Shown one piece after another: positions 38,513 through 47,572 of a DNA stretch of 63,532 nucleotides. This DNA is from Roseobacter litoralis Och 149 (GTDB lineage: Bacteria; Pseudomonadota; Alphaproteobacteria; Rhodobacterales; Rhodobacteraceae). The stretch is taken from positions 1 through 63,532 of the forward strand of contig NC_015729.1 in the NCBI RefSeq assembly GCF_000154785.2, read 5' to 3'. The position numbers and the translations under genes are program-made. How positions within the stretch are numbered: the stretch's first letter is position 1; every line of letters starts with the position of its first letter. Below the pieces are notes generated by a model, which did no database searches, was not told the DNA's origin, and saw only the letters and a list, made by a program, of their open reading frames with translations.

Positions 38513-39751
38513 ATGCCCGACACTCTGCGTATCGTTATTATCGCCCCCTCGCTTGATGGCAATGATTTGAGCGAACCGGAGTGGGCTTATCGCTGGGTCG
38601 AGGCGCTATCGCGCATGGCGGATGTGACATGTCTGGCTTCATCGCGTATCGGCGCCGTGCCCCTAGCCGAACAGTTGCCACGGGCTCGTGTCGTAACTTG
38701 GCCTGAGATTCCATTTCTTTATCGCAAGCTCGAACGCTTTAACGCACAGGTGAAACCGGCCCTGCCGCTGTTTCACGCCCAAGCGCGACGCTGGATCAAA
38801 CATGCGCAGCGGAACGGAGAGACATTTCATATTGGTCACCAGATCTTGCCCCAAGGCATGCGACATACTACGCCACTACGTAACCTTGGCTTCCCTTATG
38901 TGGTGGGTCCTCTGGGCGGCGGGCTAAAGACGCCCGCGGGATTCGAAAAAGAGGTGCAGGCGACCAGTTCGATCAGCGCACGTCTGCGCCAGATCGATGA
39001 TGTGCGCCTGAGCTATGATCCGTTCCTGCGCGCAGGCTATGCGGGTGCTGATCTGGTGTTGGGGGTCGCCCCTTATGTGGTCGCCCGGCTGGCCCCGGTC
39101 GGAATCAGGCGGTTTCACGCGCTACCCGAGCGGGGCTACGGCAATTTTGCTCCTGAGCGTACGCGGCAATCCGAGGTCGGTACACTCACGCTGTTCCATG
39201 CCGGGCGTACTATCCGTACCAAAGGTTTGCGTGACACAGTGCGCGCCATGGCGCGGTTGCGTGATCTGCCAAATGTTCGTCTGGTAAGTGCCGGTGATGG
39301 AGAGGATTTGACCAACTGCCGGGCTGAAGCTGATCGACTTGGTGTGGCCGACAGGATTACCTTTTTGGGCAAGATACCCCGCGAAAAAGTTGAAGAGTAT
39401 TACGCCGCTTCGGACGTATTCTGTTTTCCCAGTTTCCGCGAGCCGATGGGCGGCGTATTCTTTGAGGCCATGGCTCATGGTCTCCCCATCGTGACGGCGG
39501 CCAACGGAGGCCCCGATTTCCTGATTGACGACACATCGGGCATCCGCGTGCCGGTAACCACGCCTGACGACTTTGCTAACGGTATCGCCGAAGCCGTGCG
39601 TGCACTGGCTATGGACCCTGCGCTGCGCCTAAAGCTGGGGCAAGGGTCGCGTGAACGGCTGCATTCATTTGGTAGTTGGGACGATAAAGCGGAGCTAATG
39701 TTGAGCTTTTACCGCGATATCATCGCCCGCCGAGCGGAGGGCATGACATGA
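38513..39751 (+). CDS. Glycosyltransferase family 4 (GT-B)
   Basis: 412-residue retaining glycosyltransferase. The C-terminal Rossmann domain has LTLFHAGRTIRTKGLRDTV, VRLVSAGDGED, ITFLGKIPREKVEEYYAASD and the donor-site FPSFREPMGGVFFEAMAHG with the E-x7-E pattern. A TTG at 38501 could extend it by four residues, but the ATG at 38513 after TTGAGGACC is preferred. Its stop overlaps the next start (ATGA at 39748), so it is coupled to the family 2 enzyme. Sugar specificity unknown. Confidence 0.87.
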   Translation: MPDTLRIVIIAPSLDGNDLSEPEWAYRWVEALSRMADVTCLASSRIGAVPLAEQLPRARVVTWPEIPFLYRKLERFNAQVKPALPLFHAQARRWIKHAQRNGETFHIGHQILPQGMRHTTPLRNLGFPYVVGPLGGGLKTPAGFEKEVQATSSISARLRQIDDVRLSYDPFLRAGYAGADLVLGVAPYVVARLAPVGIRRFHALPERGYGNFAPERTRQSEVGTLTLFHAGRTIRTKGLRDTVRAMARLRDLPNVRLVSAGDGEDLTNCRAEADRLGVADRITFLGKIPREKVEEYYAASDVFCFPSFREPMGGVFFEAMAHGLPIVTAANGGPDFLIDDTSGIRVPVTTPDDFANGIAEAVRALAMDPALRLKLGQGSRERLHSFGSWDDKAELMLSFYRDIIARRAEGMT

Positions 39752-40677
39752 GCGATCCCCGCCCCGACCTGTCGATCGTGATTGTGGAGTGGAACACGAT
39801 CGACATGCTGCGCGATTGTCTGGCCTCAGTCTTTGATAAAGCCGGGGGGTTAGACATACAGGTAATCGTGGTCGACAACGCCTCAAGTGATGGCTCGCCT
39901 GAGATGGTTGAAGCAGAGTTCCCTCAGGTCACCCAAATCCGTAACGCCGACAATCGCGGTTTTGCCGCCGCCAACAATCAGGGTTTCGAAATCTGCACAG
40001 GCCGCTACATTCTGCTGCTGAACTCTGACACCTATTTGTTGGACGATGTGATGGGGGCGAGCCTGCGCTATCTGGACAATCATTCAACCGTCGGTGCCAT
40101 GGGTTGCCTCGTGCTGAACCCTGACCGCACTATGCAGCGAACCTGTTCGATGTGGCCTCGGCTGCTGGATCTTATGTTCATGTCTTCAGGGCTTTGGAAG
40201 TTGAAACGGCCAAAGGTCTTTGGTCGCTACCAAATGACTCATTGGCAGCGCAATGATGAACGTGCGGTCGAGGTGATCTCGGGTTGTTACATGATGTTGC
40301 GCCGCGAGGTTTTGGAGCAGGTAGGACAACTGGATGAGGATTTCTTCTTCTTTGGCGAGGAAACAGACTGGTGCAGGCGGATGCGCGACGCGGGCTGGCT
40401 GCTGATGTTTGCGCCGGTGGGCAAGATCGTACATTACGGCTCGGCCTCGGCGCGTAAGTTGAACCACAAGCGCGATTTGATGCTAACGGACGCCACAGTA
40501 CGCCTGCACCGCAAGCATAGCGGTAGGCTGGCAGGGAGCGCCGCCTGGGTCACTCTGTTCGGATTTAACGTTTCTCGCGCTACATTCTGGAGCCTGCGCA
40601 GCGTGGTGCAGCACGACCGCGCCGCTCTGAGGGCCAAGCATTTTCGCAATGTGGTTATCGGGATGATACGCCCTTAG
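39748..40677 (+). CDS. Glycosyltransferase family 2 (rhamnosyltransferase-like)
   Basis: 309-residue GT-A protein. LSIVIVEWNTIDMLRDCL and IQVIVVDNASSDGSPEMV begin it. NADNRGFAAANNQGFE and ILLLNSDTYL (the DxD-like site) are typical of the WcaE/RfbF-like subfamily that often transfers rhamnose, and EDFFFFGEETDWCRRM is the acceptor-side motif. With dTDP-rhamnose made on this plasmid, a rhamnosyltransferase role is reasonable but unproven. It is coupled to the upstream gene by a 4-base overlap and followed by a sulfotransferase 18 bases on. Confidence 0.86.
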   Translation: MSDPRPDLSIVIVEWNTIDMLRDCLASVFDKAGGLDIQVIVVDNASSDGSPEMVEAEFPQVTQIRNADNRGFAAANNQGFEICTGRYILLLNSDTYLLDDVMGASLRYLDNHSTVGAMGCLVLNPDRTMQRTCSMWPRLLDLMFMSSGLWKLKRPKVFGRYQMTHWQRNDERAVEVISGCYMMLRREVLEQVGQLDEDFFFFGEETDWCRRMRDAGWLLMFAPVGKIVHYGSASARKLNHKRDLMLTDATVRLHRKHSGRLAGSAAWVTLFGFNVSRATFWSLRSVVQHDRAALRAKHFRNVVIGMIRP

Positions 40678-40695
40678 GCGATCAAAGGAAAAACC

Positions 40696-41511
40696 ATGCC
40701 CAGACCCAAACGCATCCATGTTGTCGGATCTTCGCCGCGGTCTGGCACGACGCTGGCCTTCGAACTGCTAACCTCCTGCTTTGACATCGACAAGTTTGGT
40801 AAGCACGAAATCAGCCTGTTCGAGTACCCCAAAGAGGCAAGTGCAAATTATGCCTCCAAGAAACCGACAGACCTTATTCACGTCAAACGGCTGCTGGCAT
40901 GGGATAAGAAGATGCACTGCCTGTATATGGATCGCGATCCGCGCGACATCGTCGTGTCCCAGCATGGCAGTCGTATCGGTGAGTACTGGTGTGATTTTCC
41001 TCAGTGGCGGCGCAACGAGAGGTTGATTGCTCATTTGCGCGATCATCCGCGCATACATATCTGTCGTTATGAGGATTTGGTGATGAATCCGGACCACGAA
41101 CAGGATCTCATCCTGGCTCGCTTCCCTTTCCTGGCGAAAGTGCACAGCTTTTCAAACTTCGAGAAGGTTAGTCAAAGTTCCGAGGCGGCCCAGAAGGCTC
41201 TCAAAGGGGTGCGGAAGATTTCAGCCAAGAGCGTAGGCACATGGCGCAGTGACCTGCCTCGTGTGGCCGCTCAGCTGCGTGCTCATCCTGATATGGCTGA
41301 GGCTGTGGTCGCCGCAGGATATGCCAAGGATACCAGCTGGACCACAGCCTGCGATGGCGTCGACCCCGACGAGGCACAAAGCATACGCGCGCAATATGCC
41401 GCCCTACGCAACAAACGCGGTGGAGCATTGGTTTGGGGTCGGGTGCAGCGCCGGCTGCGCAGTTTCGCGCAAGAGGCTCGATATGCCTTGCGCAACAGTC
41501 TGTACCGCTGA
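40696..41511 (+). CDS. Sulfotransferase family protein 1
   Basis: 271-residue P-loop-like protein with the PAPS 5'-phosphate loop SSPRSGTT at 12-19 and the 3'-phosphate-binding region CLYMDRDPRDIVVSQHGS, in which Arg and Ser are the usual contacts. GTWRSDLPRVAAQL near the end is the typical sulfotransferase C-terminal segment. Third gene of the 38.5-41.5 kb operon, after two glycosyltransferases, with AAAGGAAA before its ATG. It likely moves sulfate from PAPS to a polysaccharide sugar in the cytoplasm. PAPS would come from the fused enzyme at 20728. Confidence 0.87.
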   Translation: MPRPKRIHVVGSSPRSGTTLAFELLTSCFDIDKFGKHEISLFEYPKEASANYASKKPTDLIHVKRLLAWDKKMHCLYMDRDPRDIVVSQHGSRIGEYWCDFPQWRRNERLIAHLRDHPRIHICRYEDLVMNPDHEQDLILARFPFLAKVHSFSNFEKVSQSSEAAQKALKGVRKISAKSVGTWRSDLPRVAAQLRAHPDMAEAVVAAGYAKDTSWTTACDGVDPDEAQSIRAQYAALRNKRGGALVWGRVQRRLRSFAQEARYALRNSLYR

Positions 41512-41634
41512 GTGTCTGCACGAACGGGCAGATAGATCAGTGCATGTATAGCAGCCCCGTTATCCAGGGCTTGATACCTTTGATGCATAAGTGGAGTGGA
41601 ACCGGCAGATCGGGGCGATACTTGGTGGTCGGTT

Positions 41635-42237
41635 TCAGACAGAAAACAGGGTACGTATCTTGCGCCGGAGTTTTGTACGGAGACTCACACTACGATCTGT
41701 TCCTGCTGGGTTTGTATGCGGAAAGGGGGTATCTGGCACGGGTTTGCCCAGAAATGCACAAAGCGGTGCCCAATCCACAGGATTTTCGAAATCCAGTTCC
41801 AGAAGTTTGTCGGGGCGGCCCTCAAAATAAGTACGCACATTTGAATTGTGGCGTTTGTAGGTGGCAATGTAATGTGCTTCGTTGCCTGAGGGATGGCCCT
41901 TGTCGGCTCCATAAATGAACTTGCGCATTGGGGTTGTATCGCGCGAGAAGTGTCTTGTTTGCGAGGCTATCCATTTTTGCGGATCGCGCAGCGTCAGAAC
42001 GAATTTTGCCTTTGGCCACATCGCATCCATCTCGCGGTATACCAACGGCCATGGGTTGTCCTGAAAGGCATTAAAATCATGCGATAGTGCACGGCAGCGG
42101 GGCAGATACGTACGCGCTATATTGCCGTGATAAATCCAGTTAGGTCCAGTGACGTTATAGCCCAGTTCCTTAAGCGCCTCGCCGAAGCTGGTTGTTCCAG
42201 TCTTGTGAAACCCGATTCCAAAAATCTTCTGTGACAT
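41635..42237 (-). CDS. Sulfotransferase family protein 2
   Basis: 200-residue protein starting MSQKIFGIGFHKTGTTSFGE, the short bacterial sulfotransferase type in which GFHKTGTTS binds PAPS. WPKAKFVLTLRDPQKWIAS is the 3'-phosphate site and LLELDFENP follows. The open frame reaches 42255, but the ATG at 42237 has AAGGA in front and fits the family. It lies directly downstream of the ABC exporter gene on the same strand with 18 bases between, so they share an operon. A second sulfation step is inferred. Confidence 0.87.
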   Translation of the reverse strand: MSQKIFGIGFHKTGTTSFGEALKELGYNVTGPNWIYHGNIARTYLPRCRALSHDFNAFQDNPWPLVYREMDAMWPKAKFVLTLRDPQKWIASQTRHFSRDTTPMRKFIYGADKGHPSGNEAHYIATYKRHNSNVRTYFEGRPDKLLELDFENPVDWAPLCAFLGKPVPDTPFPHTNPAGTDRSVSLRTKLRRKIRTLFSV

Positions 42238-42255
42238 ACCAAAGCATCCTTGCAT

Positions 42256-44055
42256 TTATGTGTTGGCCATCCGGCGAAACTCTTCGTTCTGCATCAAGGC
42301 TTTATAGTGGCCTTCGGCGACGATCTTGCCATGCGACAATAGCAAGATGGTATCACAGTTTTGTACCGTGCTGAGGCGATGGGCAATCATGATGATTGTC
42401 TTTGCACCAGCCAAATTATCAACCGCTTCCATCACGGTCTTTTCGGTGAGGTTATCGAGCGCGCTCGTTGCCTCATCCAGCACTAGTACATCGGGATCGA
42501 AATACAGCGCGCGCGCGATGCCAATGCGCTGGCGCTGGCCACCTGACAAGCGCACTCCGCGTTCGCCCACCCGGGTATTGTAGCCCTCAGGCAGGTTATT
42601 CAGAACAAATTCGTGTAGGTTGGCGGTACGGGCCGCAGCTTCGATGGCTGCCATGTCCACCTTTTCGGGGGGCACCCCAAAAGCAATATTGGCCGCAACC
42701 GTGTCATCAATTAAAAAAATTGTTTGGGGAACATAGCCCAGTGTTTTCTGCCAGTCGCGCCTCCGCTCGGGAGTGATCGGGGTACCATCGACGCGGATTT
42801 CACCCTCTGTCGGGGCGAGTAGGCCCAGGATCAGATCCACCACCGTGGTTTTGCCCGCACCAGTGCCACCGACAATACCGACTGTGCTCCGCGCGGCAAT
42901 TGTGGTTGAGATACCGTGCAGAGTGGATCGGTCAGATTCAGGATATCTGAAGTGCAAATCCGAAATTTCCAGCACTTTGTTCAAGCGGATCGGCGCACCT
43001 TCGGGCGTGACCGGTGGGATTGACAGGGTAGTGACATCGCAATGCAGTCGGGTCAGTGCGGGAGCGGTAAAGCGGATCAGGCTAAGTTGGGCGTAAATCG
43101 TCTGCAGAGCAGGAAACAATTTGATGCTGGACAGGCCTAGCAGGCCGAATAATGGCAATAGCTCCTCAATCTGACGCTCTTTCACGATGAGCATGAACAA
43201 CACCATTAAGATGAAGCCGCCATAAATCACCGCTTCAAGAGCAAAGCGCGGGATCTTTCCCATCACATTTGCCGCACTTTGGGTGCGCGCCATACCAAAG
43301 GCGGGCCCGTGGAATCGACTCAGGGCTATGTCTTCAAGACCCATGACCTTGATTTCCTTGATGCCACCGCCGATTTCCTGCACCGTCCGGAAACGTTCCT
43401 TGTTAAAGTCGATCCGTTCTTTGCCCACGAGATCAAGGCGTTTACGCAGGGCGAAATAGATCAGAACATAGACCCCACCCAGTAGCCCAAATGCTCCAAG
43501 CGCTACGGCTGGTTCAGTAATGAACAGCACCGCTACGATCAGTATGGTGATCGTAATGTTGGAGACGAGCAGAACTGCGGGCAAAATGGACTGGCGCACA
43601 ACCATGTCGATTTCCGACAGTAATGATTGGCCGAATTCGGATGTGTTCTGGGTAAGGAACCAGACATAAGGTTGGCGCAGGTATACCCGTAGCAGCCTGG
43701 TAGCGATGGTAAAAGCACGCATCATGCTGAACCTTACTTGGCCATATGTCCCCAAGGCACGCACTGCCATGCCCAGCACCAGCATCGCCAGAACAGTGAA
43801 CCCGAAGGCGACCGTAATCTGTTTAACATCAGTCGACCCAATCACTCGCGCAAACAGGGCAATGGCCACGTTCGTCTCAATGATCGAGGGGTCGCCGATC
43901 ATCGCTAGAAACGGTAGGATTGCGGCAACGCCTACAACCTCGAACAAAGCCATTAGGATCGACATTACAATCAAGAGGATGAACTGTCCCCGTTCTCGGC
44001 GACTTAAAATACCCCAGACGAGTCGATAATTTTGCAGCATTTCCAGACGCTCCAT
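42256..44055 (-). CDS. ABC exporter (fused membrane and ATPase domains), possible flippase
   Basis: 599-residue half-transporter of the MsbA/PglK type. Six membrane helices fill residues 20-320 (for example FILLIVMSILMALFEVVGVA). The ATPase domain has Walker A GGTGAGKTT near 395, signature LSGGQRQRIG near 503 and Walker B VLVLDEATSAL. An alternative ATG at 44040 has GGAG at a better distance, so the start may be five residues later. No Wzx flippase was found on this plasmid, so this exporter may flip the lipid-linked repeat. Lipid or peptide export cannot be excluded. Confidence 0.85.
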   Translation of the reverse strand: MERLEMLQNYRLVWGILSRRERGQFILLIVMSILMALFEVVGVAAILPFLAMIGDPSIIETNVAIALFARVIGSTDVKQITVAFGFTVLAMLVLGMAVRALGTYGQVRFSMMRAFTIATRLLRVYLRQPYVWFLTQNTSEFGQSLLSEIDMVVRQSILPAVLLVSNITITILIVAVLFITEPAVALGAFGLLGGVYVLIYFALRKRLDLVGKERIDFNKERFRTVQEIGGGIKEIKVMGLEDIALSRFHGPAFGMARTQSAANVMGKIPRFALEAVIYGGFILMVLFMLIVKERQIEELLPLFGLLGLSSIKLFPALQTIYAQLSLIRFTAPALTRLHCDVTTLSIPPVTPEGAPIRLNKVLEISDLHFRYPESDRSTLHGISTTIAARSTVGIVGGTGAGKTTVVDLILGLLAPTEGEIRVDGTPITPERRRDWQKTLGYVPQTIFLIDDTVAANIAFGVPPEKVDMAAIEAAARTANLHEFVLNNLPEGYNTRVGERGVRLSGGQRQRIGIARALYFDPDVLVLDEATSALDNLTEKTVMEAVDNLAGAKTIIMIAHRLSTVQNCDTILLLSHGKIVAEGHYKALMQNEEFRRMANT

Positions 44056-44122
44056 TTCGTTTAGCGCAGCCTAACCTTGCCGCGATGCAGCGTCTATGCA
44101 ATTGTTGACGCAATAAATCTTT

Positions 44123-45082
44123 ATGAGGGACGCAGTGAAATACGGTGACCTAATCAGTGTTGTGGTGCCTGTGTACAACCGCGCCCACGAAGTTGTCCGC
44201 TCGGTGGGCAGTATCTGCGCGCAAAGTTACCAGAACCTTGAAATCCTGATTGTGGACGATTGTTCCACCGATGATATCGAAGGAGCGGTAACCGATTTGA
44301 AAGACTCGCGCGTACGGCTGGTCAGGCGTGAAAAGAATGGTGGAGCAGCGGCGGCTCGCAACAGCGGGCTAGCGGCAGCGACAGGTGATCTCGTAGCCTT
44401 CATGGACAGCGACGATATTAGCCTGTTCGACCGGTTCGCGCAGGAAATGGCACTGTTTTGCTCTCTGCCTGAGGATTACATCGGCGTCTATGCCGCAGCC
44501 ATCGCCCACACCGACACCACCGAAGATGCCCGTGCCCAAGCCGCCGCCCGCGTGTTGCCCCCCATCCACCGTAGACCTCTCAGCGGGAATCTATTCGACG
44601 CCACGCTAGAAGGCAACTTCATCGATATGCCCACGATGTTGCTGAAGAAATCTGCAGTACTTGCAGCCGGGCCATTTGACGAACGCCTGCGTAATAATGT
44701 CGACTGGGATTTTACGTTGCGCCTGACACGTCAGGGTAAGTTCGGGTTCGTGCCACAGCCGCTTTACGTGTTCAGCTATGTGCCTCGGGTAGCGTCAGGC
44801 AACGACCATATTTCTCATAACCCACGCTATTCGGTCCTGAGCTATGCCTACATCACGGGAAAGTTGCGCCGTGCGGGCCATGTGGGCCCTGCGCTTGCTC
44901 GGCATTATGCCGCCGCTGGCAGCTACCTTATGCGTGCTGAGCGGCCTAAATTCGCCCGGCGCTATTTTGCCGCTGCCCGTAAAATTACGCCGAACGATCC
45001 GCGCCTTTTGGCGCATCTAGTCCTGAGCCATATGCCCCGTATCCACCGCTGGGCCCGTGGTCGGTCTACCCGATTTCACTGA
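44123..45082 (+). CDS. Glycosyltransferase family 2
   Basis: 319-residue GT-A enzyme. ISVVVPVYNRAHEVVRSVGS and LEILIVDDCSTDD form the nucleotide-sugar site, NGGAAAARNSGLAAATGD and VAFMDSDD the metal-binding DxD. NNVDWDFTLRLTRQGKFGFV is the acceptor region. The C-terminal 90 residues are Arg- and Ala-rich. A GTG at 44135 preceded by GAGGGA is an alternative start. Divergent from the ABC exporter. Specific sugar unknown. Confidence 0.86.
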   Translation: MRDAVKYGDLISVVVPVYNRAHEVVRSVGSICAQSYQNLEILIVDDCSTDDIEGAVTDLKDSRVRLVRREKNGGAAAARNSGLAAATGDLVAFMDSDDISLFDRFAQEMALFCSLPEDYIGVYAAAIAHTDTTEDARAQAAARVLPPIHRRPLSGNLFDATLEGNFIDMPTMLLKKSAVLAAGPFDERLRNNVDWDFTLRLTRQGKFGFVPQPLYVFSYVPRVASGNDHISHNPRYSVLSYAYITGKLRRAGHVGPALARHYAAAGSYLMRAERPKFARRYFAAARKITPNDPRLLAHLVLSHMPRIHRWARGRSTRFH

Positions 45083-45195
45083 ACACCGCGAAGCTTGCGC
45101 GCATCCGCACGATATACGTACCACGGGGTGTTATAGGAAAATGTCAATCTTTATAAGTGATGAATACTGCTCTGTTTCACATCAGGAGCCCCTCT

Positions 45196-45455
45196 ATGGA
45201 TACGTTCGCCTCCCATAGTCAAAGCCTCAATGCGCCGATCCGGTCAGGCATACCCGTTTCCCCCGACAATAACACCGATCTGCCGGGCCTGCCCCGCGCG
45301 TTATATGTCGGCAATGGTGGAGACATCACTGCAAGGTTGGTCGATGAAGGCACCATAACCTTGACTGTAGTGCCACAGGCACGTTGTTGCCTCTGCACAC
45401 CCTGCGTGTGCACAAAACAGGCACGACCGCCTCCAACCTCGTGGCTCTGTGGTGA
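45196..45455 (+). pseudogene. Spike-base protein of the RCAP_Rcc01079 (GTA head spike) type, frameshifted
   Basis: From ATG 45196 the product begins MDTFASHSQSLNAPI and has NTDLPGLPRALYVGNGGDI, a pattern I associate with the small spike-base proteins named after Rhodobacter capsulatus rcc01079. After TLTVVPQ one base is missing near 45378 (CAGGCACG where CAGGGCACG is expected). In the +1 frame the proper end GTLLPLHTLRVHKTGTTASN, then LVALW and a TGA at 45453-45455, follows. As written, the frame runs on to 45495 with a Cys-rich nonsense tail. About 86 residues if repaired. In R. capsulatus such spikes help gene transfer agent particles bind the capsule. Confidence 0.7.
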
Positions 45456-45595
45456 TTACATCTGCATGATGGGGGCATCGGCAACGTTGTGTTAACTATA
45501 TCATGCTTGCCTATCTCAAGCGCGGCGTGTTTAACACGACCATATTACAGCGTAGTATTTAAAATACGTTCTGCTGGACCTACACATGCCCCTTT

Positions 45596-47485
45596 ATGCT
45601 GCAGGAGAGAGAGGTGAAATACCGGCCCGAAATTGATGGCCTCAGGTCCATCGCGGTTCTTGCTGTCCTGTTTTTTCATCTCGGTGTTCCCGGCATTACC
45701 GGGGGGTTCACTGGGGTGGACATTTTCTTTGTAATTTCGGGTTATCTGATCACATCTATTCTAATGCGTGACCTCGAGGCGGAGCGTGTTGACCTTGTGC
45801 AGTTCTACCGCCGTCGCGCGTTACGTATCCTGCCAGGGTTGTTTGCGGTGTTGATCGCGACGATCGCTCTCTCCGTCTTTATTTTGCTACCGTCCGAAAT
45901 GGCAGTGCTGGGGCGCTCAATTATCGCAGCACTTCTGTTTGTATCTAACATCTTTTTCTGGTCCGAACTGGATTACTTCACTCCCGACGCCAAGGAAAAC
46001 CCGCTGCTGCACACTTGGTCGCTAGGAGTGGAGGAGCAGTTCTATATTCTCGTGCCAGTCGCAATGTGGCTGGTTTATCGTTACGCTCGGCGGTTTCTGT
46101 TACCGCTATTCACACTGAGCGTGCTGGTTTCATTCGTACTGTCAGTCTATGCGGTCGAACCGATGCCACGCGCGAGCTTTTATCTGCTGCCCACACGCTA
46201 TTGGGAGTTGGGGGCGGGATCGCTTCTGGCAATTAGTGGCGCGCGCAACGCATCGCACAGACTGGTCGCGAATGGCTTGGCTGCCTTTGGGCTGGCCTGC
46301 ATCGCGGCAGGATTGTTTTGGCTGACTCCCAACAGTGTATTCCCCGGGCCTGCAGCCCTATTACCGGTGACTGGTGCGGTGGCGCTGATTGCCGCAGGAA
46401 GAAATAATTTTGCGGGACGCCTTTTGTCGACATCGGGGCCGGTCTGGATCGGCAAGATTTCATACTCTTTGTATTTGTGGCACTGGCCGTTGATCGTGCT
46501 GTGGAAGCTGCGTACAGACCCTTATCTGTCGGCGGTCGAGATGCTGACCCTGGGGCTGGTATCGATCATAGTGGCTGCACTTAGTACTCGCTATGTCGAG
46601 CAGCCTTTTCGTAAGCTGCCATCGCAACTGTCCAACAGGCGGGTGCTGTGGCCAGCAAGTGCAGCATTAGTTCTCGGAGCGGCGGCGGGCTGGGGTCTGA
46701 TTCAAAACCCCCAAGCGCTGCGCAACTATCCGGCACGGGTGGTCGCGCTGGACGCTTATGCGGACTATTTTGATCGGCCTGAATTTCGCGCACGCTGGCA
46801 ATACCACAAATGCCACCTCGATCCAAGGAGCGGTGGTTTCAAAGCCTATGATAGTGCGAACTGTCTGGCAGCAGACACTCGTCCTCTTGTATTGGTATTT
46901 GGCGACAGTCATGCAGCCCATATCTGGGGCGGGATCGCCGCTGCGCGCCCTGATCTGAATGTGGTGCAGGCCAGTTCAACCAATTGCAGGCCCTTACCAA
47001 ATCATGCTCCGACGACCTTTTGTCACAAGTTAAGCGCCTTCATCTACGATGAGTGGGTGCCGCAGACTCAGCCCAGAACGGTTGTGCTTAGCGGTGTGTG
47101 GCGCGACAGCGAACTGCCAGAGCTGGCAGCGGGTATCGTCAAAATGCGCGATAGCGGTGTGGCACGAGTGGTGGTACTGGGCGATACGGTCACCTACGCG
47201 GCCACCCTGCCTCGGATTCTGGCACGCGCAGCCCTTCAGGGCCGGGAGGAGACAGTGCAATTGCAGAACCATCTGCGGCCCGGACAATGGCAGCGAGATG
47301 AGGTACTGCGTGCCATCGTCACACAGGCTGGTGGCGAACATATCGACCTGCTGAGCCAAGTCTGCCCAACTGGTCCGGACAGTTGTCAGGCTTGGGTGGA
47401 GGGCGTGCCACTATTGTTTGACAGCAACCATTATACAACCGAAGGTGCCGCGCTGATGGGCCGTGCCATCAGCGCAGGGTTGTGA
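45596..47485 (+). CDS. OafA-type membrane O-acyltransferase with SGNH domain
   Basis: 629-residue protein. Residues 1-350 form the ten-helix acyltransferase_3 domain, with YRPEIDGLRSIAVLAVLFFH carrying the conserved Arg and His, then GGFTGVDIFFVISGYLIT and LGVEEQFYILVPV. The C-terminal periplasmic SGNH domain has FGDSHAAHIWGG near 435 (nucleophile Ser) and DSNHYTTEGA near 610 (His of the triad). It adds acetyl or similar groups to exported polysaccharide. A GTG at 45614 with GGAGAGAGAG in front is an alternative start. A decayed relative sits at 32826-33606. Confidence 0.9.
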   Translation: MLQEREVKYRPEIDGLRSIAVLAVLFFHLGVPGITGGFTGVDIFFVISGYLITSILMRDLEAERVDLVQFYRRRALRILPGLFAVLIATIALSVFILLPSEMAVLGRSIIAALLFVSNIFFWSELDYFTPDAKENPLLHTWSLGVEEQFYILVPVAMWLVYRYARRFLLPLFTLSVLVSFVLSVYAVEPMPRASFYLLPTRYWELGAGSLLAISGARNASHRLVANGLAAFGLACIAAGLFWLTPNSVFPGPAALLPVTGAVALIAAGRNNFAGRLLSTSGPVWIGKISYSLYLWHWPLIVLWKLRTDPYLSAVEMLTLGLVSIIVAALSTRYVEQPFRKLPSQLSNRRVLWPASAALVLGAAAGWGLIQNPQALRNYPARVVALDAYADYFDRPEFRARWQYHKCHLDPRSGGFKAYDSANCLAADTRPLVLVFGDSHAAHIWGGIAAARPDLNVVQASSTNCRPLPNHAPTTFCHKLSAFIYDEWVPQTQPRTVVLSGVWRDSELPELAAGIVKMRDSGVARVVVLGDTVTYAATLPRILARAALQGREETVQLQNHLRPGQWQRDEVLRAIVTQAGGEHIDLLSQVCPTGPDSCQAWVEGVPLLFDSNHYTTEGAALMGRAISAGL

Positions 47486-47572
47486 TCCCTCAAAGGCTTG
47501 CGCGCCGATCTATTGCCCGCGTATCCCTTTGGATATTAAAGCAACCGCATCGACAGACAGAGTGGTATTCCA

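Noticed and set aside
45157..45495. A Cys-rich small secreted protein
   Set aside because: The Cys-rich tail is an out-of-frame reading after a one-base deletion in a spike-base-like gene.
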